Positions 47,249 through 56,660 of a stretch of 64,000 nt of DNA are shown here, piece by piece. The notes beneath the pieces were generated by a model. The model was not told the origin of the DNA. It made no database searches and saw nothing but the letters and a program-made list of their open reading frames with translations. Position 1 is the first letter of the stretch. Every line of letters begins with the position of its first letter. The position numbers and the translations under genes are program-made. Source of the DNA: Arcanobacterium phocisimile (GTDB taxonomy: Bacteria; Actinomycetota; Actinomycetes; Actinomycetales; Actinomycetaceae); NCBI RefSeq assembly GCF_016904675.1, contig NZ_CP070228.1, positions 434,001 through 498,000 of the forward strand, given 5' to 3'.

Positions 47249-48379
47249 GTGAATACAAAGTCTTGGTCTCCTGCGCCGCAACCGGTGAAATCGCCGGCCA
47301 TCCCGGCGCTCATTTTTGGCATCTTCTTGTTGGCCGCGTTACTGATGCCCACAAGTTTTATTGTGATGCGTCCCGGCCCGGCAGACGACGTCAGCGGCGA
47401 ATATCAAGGCGAGCCCATCGTTGAAGTAACCGGGCAACCAACGTATCCTTCGGATACCCGTTTATTGATGACGACGGTCTCCGCCTATGGTTCTGCCGAA
47501 TCAGGTGCGAACGGTTCCACAGTGATGGCAGCGATGTTCGATAGCGCAGCCCGGATTGTTCCGATCCGCGCGTTGTATGCTCCGGACCAAAGTGCGGAAG
47601 AGATTTCGGCGCGAGATCAGCAAATGATGGCGTCCTCGCAAGACACTGCGGCGGCAGTGGCGATGGAACGCGCCGGGTTGGACGTGACGATGAACCTGGT
47701 GGTCGCAGCCAATACGAACGATCAAGCCAAACTCGTTGAAGGTGATGTGATCCGAGCAGTTCGTAGCCCGCAGATGGACCAGCCGCTGGAGGTCAAAACC
47801 TTCGGCCAGCTCACGAGCTTCTTAACCGGTGTTGAAGCCGGTACAGAATTGAGTGTTTCGATTGAGCGCGACGGCGAACAACTCACCGTTCCGGTCGTCA
47901 CCGTCGAACGCCAACCAGACTTCGACGGTAGTGTGCGCCCGGGCTCGATGATGGGAGTATTGATAAACGTCACCGATGTGACCATGCCAGCCCAAGCCAA
48001 CTATATTATCGACGGCATCGGTGGGCCGAGTGCAGGAAATATTTTCTCGGTTGAGATTTATGATCAGCTCACCGAGGGCTCACTCGGAGGCGACCACGTG
48101 ATCGCCGGTACCGGTGCGCTCTCATGGGACGGCACCATCATGCCGATCGGCGGTATTGCGCAAAAACTCGTTGGTGCCCGCGATGCCGGAGCCGAAAATT
48201 TCTTAGCCCCGGCATCGAATTGTTATGAAACCACCGGCCATATTCCGGCTGGAATGAACGTGTGGGCAGTGCGCACGATCGACGATTCGATCCATGCAGT
48301 TGAAGCGATCGGCAAGGGAGATACCTCAGATCTCACGCCGTGCTCTGCCGTTCCAGAACCAGTGGAGATCACCCAGTAG
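47249..48379 (+). CDS. membrane-anchored PDZ/Lon-type (S16) protease
   Basis: YlbL/Rv3194c-like protein. A single N-terminal membrane anchor (IPALIFGIFLLAALLMP) is followed by an extracytoplasmic PDZ domain (about residues 120-225) and a Lon-type catalytic domain. The catalytic Ser is in GGPSAGNIFSVEIYDQL and the Lys in GGIAQKLVGARDAGAENF. I favour the GTG at 47249 (376 residues); the frame is open from 47192, but there is no better start. It probably processes or controls envelope proteins. It is divergent from the DUF2342 gene. Confidence 0.88.
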   Translation: MNTKSWSPAPQPVKSPAIPALIFGIFLLAALLMPTSFIVMRPGPADDVSGEYQGEPIVEVTGQPTYPSDTRLLMTTVSAYGSAESGANGSTVMAAMFDSAARIVPIRALYAPDQSAEEISARDQQMMASSQDTAAAVAMERAGLDVTMNLVVAANTNDQAKLVEGDVIRAVRSPQMDQPLEVKTFGQLTSFLTGVEAGTELSVSIERDGEQLTVPVVTVERQPDFDGSVRPGSMMGVLINVTDVTMPAQANYIIDGIGGPSAGNIFSVEIYDQLTEGSLGGDHVIAGTGALSWDGTIMPIGGIAQKLVGARDAGAENFLAPASNCYETTGHIPAGMNVWAVRTIDDSIHAVEAIGKGDTSDLTPCSAVPEPVEITQ

Positions 48380-48394
48380 CGCTCGCGGGCAGTA

Positions 48395-48423
48395 GCGTTC
48401 GCGGATTGCTCAGCTGCGAACGC
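48395..48423. terminator. hairpin between convergent PDZ-Lon and PPA1309 genes
   Basis: 8-bp stem GCGTTCGC/GCGAACGC (48395-48402 with 48416-48423) in the 47-bp convergent gap. No T-run, so only moderately likely to terminate. Confidence 0.45.
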
Positions 48424-48426
48424 AGG

Positions 48427-48975
48427 TTACTCAAACGTTGACTGCAGGGCGGCGGTGAGACCTTCAACCAGGTTTTCTCCGGAGAGCACATCCGCATCCG
48501 AATCATGCGAACGCATCCGAATCACACTCCAGGTTTGACCTTCGCGCAACGCGGCAACCACCATGCGGACATCTTGCCGATCGGGGTGCTTGCGCAGATA
48601 CTCCAACGCTTCATGAGGATCTTGCGGAATATCGTTTTCTGCCGACGGCGGTAACACGATCCGTTCGACCGATAGCGCTGCGCCATCGACGTCGTCGGGC
48701 CACACAATCTGCCCAAGAAGTTCCTCAAGCGACGACGTTTGCGGAAGTCCTTCTTGCTCTACGGAGAACAACAACTGCGGATCAGTAATCGATTGAGCCG
48801 AAACGTCAGCTGGAAGCTCGTCGGCAAGTTCGGGATTCTTCGCCAGCGCAGCTTGGGCACGGACAAGAGCAAAGAGCCGAATCGGTGCATCCCAACCGCC
48901 GGTAGCAACATGGCGTTCAATATCGATAGTGGCATCGCGCAAGGCGCGTAATTGTTGTGTGAGTTCACGTGTCAT
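48427..48975 (-). CDS. PPA1309-family conserved actinobacterial protein
   Basis: 182-residue cytoplasmic protein of unknown function. It is recognised from the segments LRALRDATIDIERHVATGGW, the IVWPDDVDGAALSVERIVLPP core and RMVVAALREGQTWSVIRMRS. It is usually found beside the UPF0182 and PDZ-Lon genes in actinobacteria, as here. Divergent from the UPF0182 gene, so the 140 bp between them may hold both promoters. Confidence 0.8.
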   Translation of the reverse strand: MTRELTQQLRALRDATIDIERHVATGGWDAPIRLFALVRAQAALAKNPELADELPADVSAQSITDPQLLFSVEQEGLPQTSSLEELLGQIVWPDDVDGAALSVERIVLPPSAENDIPQDPHEALEYLRKHPDRQDVRMVVAALREGQTWSVIRMRSHDSDADVLSGENLVEGLTAALQSTFE

Positions 48976-49114
48976 AGATTAATTGTCCCATATTTCTCCA
49001 CTGGCATATCTCTAGACTCTCATATGCCCTTTAAGTACGCGGGCAAGTAAGATACGGTTAAGGAAAGTATTTATGCGTCTGTATAAATAATGTATCGAGC
49101 TGAAGGACATCGCA

Positions 49115-52100
49115 GTGACAACACCGACGTCGAATATCTCGCGTCCCAATCCGAAGCCGGGCAAGCTTCCTGGTGGCGCGTTCGGACCAACTTTAATCGT
49201 GTTGGGCGTGATCGTTTTTGCCCTTGTGATTTTTGCTGATTTCTGGACAGAATTTGCGTGGTTTGACCAGGTTGGCGCTGCCCGCGTCTTCTGGACTCAA
49301 TACGGTGCAGCAATCGGTCTTGGCGCTATCGGCACGCTGATAGCTGCACTCGTTTTCGCCATTAACTTGCGAGTATCGTTTGGCAAAGCGCCAGCAAACG
49401 CCGACGTCGTTGTTTCAACTAATCCGTTGGCGCGCAACGTTGAGTGGTTGCGCCGTCATTCGATAGTTACTTTCGGACTTATCCCGTTGGCAGTCGGTGC
49501 GTTATTCGGTGCTGGCCTGTCAACTACGTGGCGGACATTCTTGCTGTGGTTCAACGGCACATCCTTTGGAGCTACCGATCCAGAGTACGGGCTCGATATT
49601 TCATTCTTTGTTTTCTCATTGCCAGCGTTGCAGATCCTGTTGGGCTTCGTCAGCACGCTACTGTTGTTGTCTTTGATGGCCTCAATTGCCGGATATTGGG
49701 TGACCGGAGCGTTTGAGTTCAAGGGAAATCGTCCGCATTTGAAGAGCAAAGCTCAGCTCCATATAGGTATTTTGCTCGCGGTAGGAGCCTTGCTTTTTGC
49801 CGGGAACTACTGGCTGGATCGTTACAATTTGTTGCTGGGCAACAAGCAGCGTTTCTCGGGTGCGACCTACACTGATATCAATGCATCGCAGCCCGGTCTC
49901 ACCATTTTGGCGATTGTGACCGCACTCGTGGTGGTGCTCTTCCTCTACGCCGGCATCGTCCGCAAGTGGAAGCCAGCCGTTGTCGGTATTGCTTCGGTAT
50001 TTGCAGTGGCCTTAGTTGTCAATGCCGCCTATCCGGCGCTGTTGCAACGCTTCAAGGTTGATCCGAACGCAGCTGAACTAGAATCAGAATTCATCCAGCG
50101 CAATATCAACGCAACCCTCGAAGCCTACGGTTTGTCCGACGTCGAGACCCAACAGTATGAAGCTCGTACCACGGTTGAGGCTGGCCAGTTGCGTCAAGAT
50201 TCGCAGACCACTGCACAGATTCGTCTGCTGGATCCAAATATCGTTGATCCGTCGTTCAACCAACTTCAGCAGAACCGTCAATACTATTCGTTTAAGGCGC
50301 CGCTCACTGTCGATCGCTACACGATCGATGGCGAATTGCGTGACACTGTGATCGCAGTGCGCGAATTGAACTTAGCCGGTCTGGATGACGAACGCCGATC
50401 CTGGGTTAATGACCACACGGTCTTCACTCACGGTTTTGGCGTCGCTGCCGCATATGGAAATACGGTTACCTCTAAGGGTGATCCAGCGTTCTGGGAAGCG
50501 GGAATTCCGTCCACTGGTGAGCTCGGAGATTTCGAACCACGCGTCTACTTCGGCCAGCAATCCCCAGAGTACTCAATCGTGGGTGCGCCGGAATCTTCCG
50601 AACCGTGGGAGCTCGATTATCCAAACGATAATGCTCCCAACGGTCAGGTCAATAACACCTACACCGGTAACGGCGGTCCGTCGATTGGCAACATCTGGTC
50701 TAAGCTCATGTTTGCGATCAAGTACCGTTCTACTGAATTGTTCTTCTCGGATCGTGTCACGGATCAATCGCAGATTCTGTTCGACCGCGACCCACATCAG
50801 CGCGTTGCTAAGGTTGCACCATATTTGACGCTTGATTCGAAGGCTGTTCCAGCAGTGGTCGATATGGATTCAAATCCGGATACGCCATCTGAACTCGTAT
50901 GGATTATCGACGGTTATACGACGTCGAACAACTATCCGTACTCGGCTCGCGAGACTCTTGATGAGACTACCCGTGATGCCACCAACCGATCTGGTGCGTT
51001 GATCGCCGGAGGCACGAACGAGATTAACTACATTCGTAACTCGGTAAAGGCAGTTGTCAATGCTTATGATGGCAAGGTGACGCTCTTCCAGTGGGATGAA
51101 AAAGACCCGATCTTGAAGGCATGGCAAGGTATTTTCCCGGGTCAGGTCACTCCGTTGGCCAAGATGCCAGGTGATTTGATTGCTCACGTGCGTTACCCGA
51201 AGGATCTGTTCAATGTGCAGCGTAGCTTGTTGGCCCGCTACCACGTTGATGACGCGTTGTCGTTCTACTCCGGTGGTGACTTCTGGCAGATTCCACGCGA
51301 ACCAACTGGCCAGTCGGAGAATGATGTGAATGCTCCGGCACAGCCACCGTACTATTTGACGTTGCAGATGCCAGGTCAGGAAGAGACGTCGTTCTCACTG
51401 TCAACCTCCTATATCCCTGGTGGAAACACCAAGCGTAACGTGATGACTGGTTTCTTGGCTGCTGATTCTAATGCCGGCAATGAGACTGGCAAGATTGCGC
51501 CGGGATATGGAAAGCTGCGGCTTCTTGAACTACCGCGTGACTTAACTGTTCCAGGCCCTGGCCAGGCACAGAACACGATGTTTGCTAATCCGAAGGTGTC
51601 AACAGATTTGAACCTGTTGCGTCAAGGTGGCACCAAGGTTCTTGAAGGTAACTTGTTGTCCTTGCCTGTCGGTGGCGGACTGCTTTATGTTCAGCCGGTC
51701 TATGTTCAGGCGTCGAAGGGTACACAGTATCCGACATTGCAGTATGTGCTGACTCTCTTTGGTGACTCCGTGGGATTTGCTCCTACGCTGCAAGAATCGT
51801 TGGATATGGTCTTTGCTGGTGACGCTGGCGTGAACGCAGGCGATGCGAACATCGTGGGCGATAAGGCGGCACCAGTTGATGGTGACAAAGTTAAGGTTCC
51901 TGGAACTGACGACGTTGCCGATGCGGCGAAGCCAGCTGAGCCAACCAAGCCAGCACCAGCCGCACCAACAGCCCCAGCAGGTACGCCAGCTGCTGATTTG
52001 AGCGCGGCTCTTAATGACGCGAAGGAAGCAATCAAGTCAGCTGATGCCGCATTGAAGTCGGGCGACTGGGCGGCCTATGGTGAGGCACAAAAGAAACTCA

Positions 52101-52162
52101 ACGAAGCTATTACCCGAGCTGCGCAAGCACAACAAGAAGTTGATGCACAGAAGCAACCGTGA
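49115..52162 (+). CDS. UPF0182-family large membrane protein
   Basis: 1015 residues, GTG start behind AAGGACAT. About seven membrane segments occupy residues 20-330, and a large extracytoplasmic domain follows (NRYYSFK-type core with YTIDGELRDTVIAVRELNL and QQSPEYSIVG). The C-terminus (about 935-1015) is an Ala/Pro/Lys-rich linker followed by a helical, coiled-coil-like tail (DAKEAIKSADAALKSGDWAA). This is the Rv3193c family, whose function is unknown. It ends at a strong terminator. Confidence 0.9.
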   Translation: MTTPTSNISRPNPKPGKLPGGAFGPTLIVLGVIVFALVIFADFWTEFAWFDQVGAARVFWTQYGAAIGLGAIGTLIAALVFAINLRVSFGKAPANADVVVSTNPLARNVEWLRRHSIVTFGLIPLAVGALFGAGLSTTWRTFLLWFNGTSFGATDPEYGLDISFFVFSLPALQILLGFVSTLLLLSLMASIAGYWVTGAFEFKGNRPHLKSKAQLHIGILLAVGALLFAGNYWLDRYNLLLGNKQRFSGATYTDINASQPGLTILAIVTALVVVLFLYAGIVRKWKPAVVGIASVFAVALVVNAAYPALLQRFKVDPNAAELESEFIQRNINATLEAYGLSDVETQQYEARTTVEAGQLRQDSQTTAQIRLLDPNIVDPSFNQLQQNRQYYSFKAPLTVDRYTIDGELRDTVIAVRELNLAGLDDERRSWVNDHTVFTHGFGVAAAYGNTVTSKGDPAFWEAGIPSTGELGDFEPRVYFGQQSPEYSIVGAPESSEPWELDYPNDNAPNGQVNNTYTGNGGPSIGNIWSKLMFAIKYRSTELFFSDRVTDQSQILFDRDPHQRVAKVAPYLTLDSKAVPAVVDMDSNPDTPSELVWIIDGYTTSNNYPYSARETLDETTRDATNRSGALIAGGTNEINYIRNSVKAVVNAYDGKVTLFQWDEKDPILKAWQGIFPGQVTPLAKMPGDLIAHVRYPKDLFNVQRSLLARYHVDDALSFYSGGDFWQIPREPTGQSENDVNAPAQPPYYLTLQMPGQEETSFSLSTSYIPGGNTKRNVMTGFLAADSNAGNETGKIAPGYGKLRLLELPRDLTVPGPGQAQNTMFANPKVSTDLNLLRQGGTKVLEGNLLSLPVGGGLLYVQPVYVQASKGTQYPTLQYVLTLFGDSVGFAPTLQESLDMVFAGDAGVNAGDANIVGDKAAPVDGDKVKVPGTDDVADAAKPAEPTKPAPAAPTAPAGTPAADLSAALNDAKEAIKSADAALKSGDWAAYGEAQKKLNEAITRAAQAQQEVDAQKQP

Positions 52163-52178
52163 TGGGTAGTTAGCAAAC

Positions 52179-52209
52179 AAAAATGGCGAGCAATATGCTC
52201 GCCATTTTT
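52179..52209. terminator. bidirectional intrinsic terminator after UPF0182 gene
   Basis: Perfect 14-bp stem (52179-52192 with 52196-52209) with a three-base loop and A/T runs on both sides. It serves the UPF0182 gene (+) and the ABC operon (-). Confidence 0.9.
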
Positions 52210-52240
52210 GTTGATCGTGTGCGGTGTTCGTCGTGAAGCT

Positions 52241-52996
52241 TTATCCGCGCCGCATTGGTAGCCGGAATAGGGTGAACCAGCTCAGTGACGCCATGATCAG
52301 GCTGATACCAAGTGATACGGCGGTTCGGAGTGGGACGCTATTTGTCAGATCCAGATCGAGGGATATATGTAGGACTCCACTGGCAACGTTTCCGATGAAG
52401 AGAGCAAAAGCGAAGGGTACACCGAAAATCAAGGTGAGAGCGATCCACAGTGGAAACCGAAGGCAAACGGCCGTACCGAGAAGGGTGAGTTCTAAGAGCA
52501 CTACGTAGAGTAAGAATGTATACAGCACTGTCTCGAGCGAGAAACTGGTAAAGCTTGCCAGGCCAGTGACAGAAAATCCGCCCATGAGTGCTGCCGTGAG
52601 GGTAGTCGCGAATAAAGAAAAGAAACCAATGAATACTTGGCAGATAGCGAAGATTGTTCGACGATTAACACCAGCACCTAACCAGGCGCGTATGCTTGTT
52701 GTGAAGGTTGTTAGTGTAGTAATTACGATAATCAACGGCAGTGTTCTAGCCAACATAATGGTTGTTACTTCAAGAATGTCCGACACTTGAGACGAGCCCA
52801 GAAGTACCGTCCCGTCTTCCGCGCCCGATATCGAAACGTTGAAGAATTGGGTGTGCTCTGGAGATGAGTTCATTCTGACGGAGAATTGGACGCCAAGTAT
52901 GAGGTTGAAGATATAAATCCCGGTCACGATAAACGGGGTTCCGAGTAGGATCGAACGTAGTTGCCGAGTGGAAATAAGACGTGCGATGAGGTTCAT
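52241..52996 (-). CDS. membrane component of a GntR-controlled ABC system
   Basis: 251 residues with about six hydrophobic segments (20-36, 77-97, 115-140, 155-178, 185-210, 225-243) in an ABC-2-like layout. The extracytoplasmic stretch after the first segment is polar (NSSPEHTQFFNVSISGAEDG). It overlaps the ATPase gene by 4 bp. With that gene and the GntR gene it forms a YtrA-like operon of the sort that responds to cell-envelope stress; no substrate is visible. Confidence 0.75.
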   Translation of the reverse strand: MNLIARLISTRQLRSILLGTPFIVTGIYIFNLILGVQFSVRMNSSPEHTQFFNVSISGAEDGTVLLGSSQVSDILEVTTIMLARTLPLIIVITTLTTFTTSIRAWLGAGVNRRTIFAICQVFIGFFSLFATTLTAALMGGFSVTGLASFTSFSLETVLYTFLLYVVLLELTLLGTAVCLRFPLWIALTLIFGVPFAFALFIGNVASGVLHISLDLDLTNSVPLRTAVSLGISLIMASLSWFTLFRLPMRRG

Positions 52997-53748
52997 GAGT
53001 TCCTCCCAGTAGCTGCGATAAGAACGTCGGTAAGTGATGCGAGAGTAGATTTGGTGGAGTATTTAGCTCGTAAGCGATCGGCGTCGCCGACTTCTTTGAG
53101 CTTGCCGTGGTCAAGGATCACCACATTTTCGATAATGTTTTCGATCTCATTGACCAGATGTGAAGAGATAATGATGGTACGCGGATGCGTGACGTAATCG
53201 GCCAATAAAGTATCGTAGAATTCTTGTCGAATGACTGCGTCCATACCGAGATGGACTTCGTCGAAAATTGTTAAGGCACAACGAGAAGCTAAGCCGAGGG
53301 ATGCAAAGAACGCTGACTTTTGGCCACGAGAAAGTTTGGCTGGTTTGCGCTTGGGGCTGATCGACCAGTTATCGAGGAGTTCAAGGCAATACTCGCGATC
53401 GAAGTGTGGTCGGGTGGCTTGCCATAAATCTAGAGTATCTCGTATCTTCCAATCACCAAAAACTGAGGTTTCATCGGACACCAGTGCCACATGACGCATG
53501 AGTTTGCCATTGTCCCAGATCGGTGCTGACGAGGTTTGCCCGTCCCACTGCATCTGGACGTGTCCGCTGTGTTTGAGCTGCCCGGCAAGCACCATAGCTA
53601 GGGTGGATTTTCCGCATCCGTTGCGTCCGAGCAAGCCGGTAATTGTGCCGGCTTCAAACGTGGTGGATAGTGAGTCGAGTGCGCGGTGACGGAAATAAGA
53701 ATATCCGGCATTCTCGGTAATGACTTTTAATGGCGGGGTGGAGGTCAT
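52993..53748 (-). CDS. ABC transporter ATP-binding protein
   Basis: 251 residues. Walker A is GLLGRNGCGKSTLA. The signature is LSRGQKS, a variant of LSGGQ common in YtrB-like ATPases. Walker B is LTIFDEVHLGMD, with DEV where most have DEP. The switch His is in IISSHLVNEIENI. It overlaps its neighbours by 4 bp on each side, so the three genes are translationally coupled. Confidence 0.88.
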   Translation of the reverse strand: MTSTPPLKVITENAGYSYFRHRALDSLSTTFEAGTITGLLGRNGCGKSTLAMVLAGQLKHSGHVQMQWDGQTSSAPIWDNGKLMRHVALVSDETSVFGDWKIRDTLDLWQATRPHFDREYCLELLDNWSISPKRKPAKLSRGQKSAFFASLGLASRCALTIFDEVHLGMDAVIRQEFYDTLLADYVTHPRTIIISSHLVNEIENIIENVVILDHGKLKEVGDADRLRAKYSTKSTLASLTDVLIAATGRNS

Positions 53749-54131
53749 TGTTGCTCCTTCAATATTGACTGAACGAAGTCTTGGATACTGGATGAATCGA
53801 AGCCGAGCGCAAGGCCGTGGTGGATTGCGGGGGAAAGAATGGATTCGACGTATTCTTTTTGGCCGGATGCGCGCAGCAGGGTAGGGGCATCTTCAGTGAC
53901 GAACATGCCGATTCCGCGTTGCTTGTAGACCAGGCCTTCAGACTGCAGAACCGCAAATGCTTTATTGGCAGTTGCTGGGTTGATGCGATAATTCGTCGCG
54001 TATTGTGTTGTGGACATGAGCTGGCTTCCAGGTTTGAGATCGCCGTCGAGAATTCTGTGGCGAATATCTTCGGCGATCTGTAGGTAGATCGGGGTGGTTG
54101 AATCAAAACGCAGAGGATTTTCTTCATTCAC
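53745..54131 (-). CDS. GntR-family regulator (YtrA subfamily)
   Basis: 128 residues from GTG 54131, preceded by the strong ribosome binding site GAGGTGA; an in-frame GTG at 54140 is less likely. The winged-helix domain reads YLQIAEDIRHRILDGDLKPG and INPATANKAFAVLQSEGLV. The short C-terminal tail (LALGFDSSSIQDFVQSILKE) is typical of the YtrA group. It probably represses its own operon through the palindrome at 54173-54189. Confidence 0.88.
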   Translation of the reverse strand: MNEENPLRFDSTTPIYLQIAEDIRHRILDGDLKPGSQLMSTTQYATNYRINPATANKAFAVLQSEGLVYKQRGIGMFVTEDAPTLLRASGQKEYVESILSPAIHHGLALGFDSSSIQDFVQSILKEQQ

Positions 54132-54172
54132 ATATATCACCTCGTTAGCTGGTCAGTTGCATGACTAATTAA

Positions 54173-54189
54173 CCACATAACATATGTGG
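54173..54189. promoter_or_regulatory. probable operator of the GntR/ABC operon
   Basis: CCACATA-ACA-TATGTGG, a perfect 7-3-7 palindrome about 42 bp upstream of the GntR start codon. Size and place fit an operator for autoregulation. Confidence 0.6.
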
Positions 54190-54289
54190 TGTCAAGTGGT
54201 TCGATGTATTTCGGTTAAGTGGGTTGCGGAGCGCGGAGTGTGGAGTGTGGGCAAATCGTGTTACGTGAGAAAGGGCACCTATTCCTATC

Positions 54290-54318
54290 TTGAACTTAAC
54301 GCCTCATCCTCCTAAACT
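54290..54318 (+). promoter_or_regulatory. promoter of the initiator tRNA gene
   Basis: -35 TTGAAC (54290-54295), 17-bp spacer and -10 TAAACT (54313-54318). Transcription would begin a few bases before the tRNA at 54331. Confidence 0.7.
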
Positions 54319-54330
54319 AGTAAGTACCGA

Positions 54331-54404
54331 CGCGGGGTGGAGCAGTTCGGTAGCTCGCCGGGCTCATAACCCGGAGGTCCCAGGTTCAAATCCTGGTCCC
54401 GCAA
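54331..54404 (+). tRNA. initiator tRNA-fMet (anticodon CAT)
   Basis: 74 bases folding into a full cloverleaf. The acceptor stem has the unpaired C1-A72 end that marks initiators. The anticodon stem carries three G-C pairs (GGG/CCC) around loop CTCATAA, also an initiator hallmark. The T arm is CCAGG-TTCAAAT-CCTGG. The 3' CCA is not encoded. A terminator follows immediately. Confidence 0.95.
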
Positions 54405-54410
54405 CTAGAC

Positions 54411-54444
54411 AAAATCCCTGAACTCATCAGAGTTCAGGGATTTT
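54411..54444 (+). terminator. terminator of the tRNA-fMet gene
   Basis: Perfect 15-bp stem (54411-54425 with 54430-54444), four-base loop, and TTTTATTTT on the 3' side. Confidence 0.92.
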
Positions 54445-54487
54445 ATTTTGTTCAATATGGTTTCGCTAGAGCGGGCTGAGCTTTGTT

Positions 54488-54541
54488 GGCTCTTCGCGTT
54501 TTAGCGGCTCTTCGCGTTTTAGCGGCTCTTCGCGTTTTAGC
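54488..54541. repeat. three tandem copies of the 18-bp IS end
   Basis: GGCTCTTCGCGTTTTAGC occurs three times head to tail, all identical. Only the third copy continues into the full 24-bp inverted repeat. The target duplication lies outside the first copy. Confidence 0.95.
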
Positions 54542-54587
54542 GGGGTGTGGGGATGCAGAAGTGGTGAAGGTAGTTCATGCTTAGAGT

Positions 54588-55894
54588 GTGAATCAAAAAC
54601 CTGAAACTATCTTCACCGCTTATGATCCTACCGTAATTCTTGCTCGGCTTGTGAGTTTGAAAGATATTCGCGTCTTGGCGTATTACCGTTATGGCTCTCA
54701 ACAGGAAATCGAAATTGAACAAGTCCTTAAGAGACCAACATGCCCGCGTTGTGAAAGTCTTGCACGCGTTAAAGAAAGGCCAAGAGTGCGGTATATAGAT
54801 TTACCTGTCTATGGTCGGTCTATGAGCTTGTTATGGCGTAAGCACCGCTTGTATTGTCCAAACGTTGCATGTGATGTTGGTTCATGGACAAGTCAAGATA
54901 AACGTATTGCTGCTCAACGTTGCCAGATGACTACCAGGGCAGCTAAATGGGCGACCCGGCAAGTAGGCATGGGACGAACAATTAGCGAAGTCGCAGCTGA
55001 TCTTGGGTGTTCTTGGCACACAGTCAATGATGCAGTAACTATGTATGGTCAAGTGTTACTACAAGCAGACCGTAAGCGTTTAAACAAGACTCACGCAATC
55101 GGGCTTGATGAAACAAGTTTCGTTCGCATACAAGGACACCGCACAAGTTATGTCACTACGGTATGTGACGTCGAGCATCATCAAATTATTGATATTATCC
55201 CAAGCTGTAACTACATAGACGTAGCCCGCTATTTAAAAGACCAGCCCAACGCTTGGAAAGCACGAATCCGCTATGCCACTTTAGACATGAGCCCAACATG
55301 CCGTGCTGTGTATAACGTGGTATTACCTCAGGCAACTCAAATAGCTGATCATTTCCATGTGATTACGTTAGCCAATCGTGTGTTAGATACTGTACGTAGA
55401 CGCGTGCAAAATCAGACCTTGGGACACCGTGGGCATAAAAAAGATCCTTTATACAAGATTCGGCGTTTACTGACATATGGTAGTGAAAAACTACTGCCAG
55501 CAATGGTCCAGCGTCTAGAAAGCATGCTTGTGTTAGGAGATCCTCACGCTGAAGTAGCGATTGCGTATCGGATAAACGCTTACGAGAGTTTTATCAGCAA
55601 ACAGATCTTGGTGTTGCGACCACCATGCTTGCAGAATTGATACAAACATGCCTGGATGTGGCTATGCCCCCAGAAATTCAGCAGCTAGGACGCACGCTAC
55701 AACGATGGCAGCTTCAAATCTTGGCGTATCATCAAACGCATCTTTCTAATTCCATCACCGAGGCGTTAAACAATCTCATCAAACGTATTAAACGTATCGG
55801 ATTTGGGTTCACGAATTTCAACAACTATCGCATTCGTGCATTACTGTATGCCGGTAAACCTAACTGGAGACTGCTGCATAATATCTTCGTGTAA
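54588..55894 (+). pseudogene. ISL3-family transposase, frameshifted near 55600
   Basis: GTG start. An N-terminal zinc-finger-like cysteine set (CPRCESL, LYCPNVAC) is followed by a helix-turn-helix (ISEVAADLGCSWHTVNDAV) and the DDE domain (GLDETSFVRIQGH, ADHFHVITLAN). The first frame stops at 55640. The remaining C-terminus (GVATTMLAELIQT, then SITEALNNLIKRIKRIGFG with the last catalytic Glu) is one frame away, to 55894. A single-base change near AGCAAACAGATC would explain the break. Programmed frameshifting is not usual in ISL3. Confidence 0.85.
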
Positions 55895-56255
55895 CCTGTT
55901 TACCAGTGAGAAGATCACAAGGCATTTTCTATCATCGAGTGTTCCACGCACTAACACCAACGGGTTAACAAAGACAATGTATGTTGCTTACTTTTGTATA
56001 GTTATTCCGGGCCACTAAAAATCTCATCACCGCCACATTAACGACAACGAAAACACAGCTACTAACGTTAAAATCACTACACCAGCACCTGATACTAGGC
56101 CTGTAAACCCACCGAGTAACAACGTTTCACCCCGCTAAAACGCGAAGAGCCGCTTTGTTAGGTGTGCAAGTGAAGATGTGTTCGTCAGTAATGAATGTGG
56201 GCTACTGAGTTTTTATCACCTTCCAATAGTTCAGCAGTCGCTGTATAGTGCTCGT

Positions 56256-56660
56256 ATGGCTCTTGAGCCAAAACAACTTGACGTGATGCACCGGCTAGGT
56301 CGAGCGATGTCCGATCCCACTCGCTCAGCGCTCCTGATCTCCCTTCTGCACGCCTCGAATTACCCTGCCGTTTTAGCGCGGGAGCTGGGCCTGACTCGTG
56401 CGAACGTGTCAAACCATTTGGTATGCCTACGTGGTTGTGGATTGGTCACAACTGAACAAGAAGGGCGCCAAACCAAATATCGCGTGGTCGATGCCGGCAT
56501 AATCCAACATCTCAGTGCACTTCTCGATAGTGTTTCGGAGATTGACGACGAACGGACGCCAGAGGTTTGCCTGTTGCGTAAGTCGCCGGCGTCGAATAAG
56601 GACGTAACGACGTCGAACCGCACTACACCGACGTCGCACATCGAAGGGGAGTGCTGCTAA
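56256..56660 (+). CDS. cmtR: CmtR-like ArsR-family cadmium/lead sensor
   Basis: Winged-helix repressor of 134 residues that releases DNA on binding Cd(II) or Pb(II). The DNA-binding region (RAMSDPTRSALLISLL, ELGLTRANVSNHLVCLRGCG) strongly resembles mycobacterial CmtR. The two ligand cysteines of its recognition helix (CLRGC) are present, and a further Cys lies at PEVCLLR, near the third CmtR ligand. The start is ATG 56256 with TATAGT six bases upstream, so the message is probably leaderless. The stop overlaps the start of the P-type ATPase gene by one base. The ATPase it would control is broken. Confidence 0.88.
   Translation: MALEPKQLDVMHRLGRAMSDPTRSALLISLLHASNYPAVLARELGLTRANVSNHLVCLRGCGLVTTEQEGRQTKYRVVDAGIIQHLSALLDSVSEIDDERTPEVCLLRKSPASNKDVTTSNRTTPTSHIEGECC

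Larger units (their letters stand above)
54488..56151 (+). mobile_element. complete ISL3-family insertion sequence, 1664 bp
   Basis: The right inverted repeat (56128-56151) is the exact reverse complement of 54524-54547. The element is flanked by GCTTTGTT at 54480-54487 and again at 56152-56159, an exact 8-bp target duplication. This places the left boundary at 54488, not 54524: the first 18 bp of the end are present three times in tandem (54488-54505, 54506-54523, 54524-54541). It inserted between the tRNA-fMet terminator and the cmtR gene. Confidence 0.92.

Noticed and set aside
54488-54541. Three short direct repeats that could suggest a CRISPR-like array
   Set aside because: The units are contiguous without spacers and are copies of the ISL3 end.
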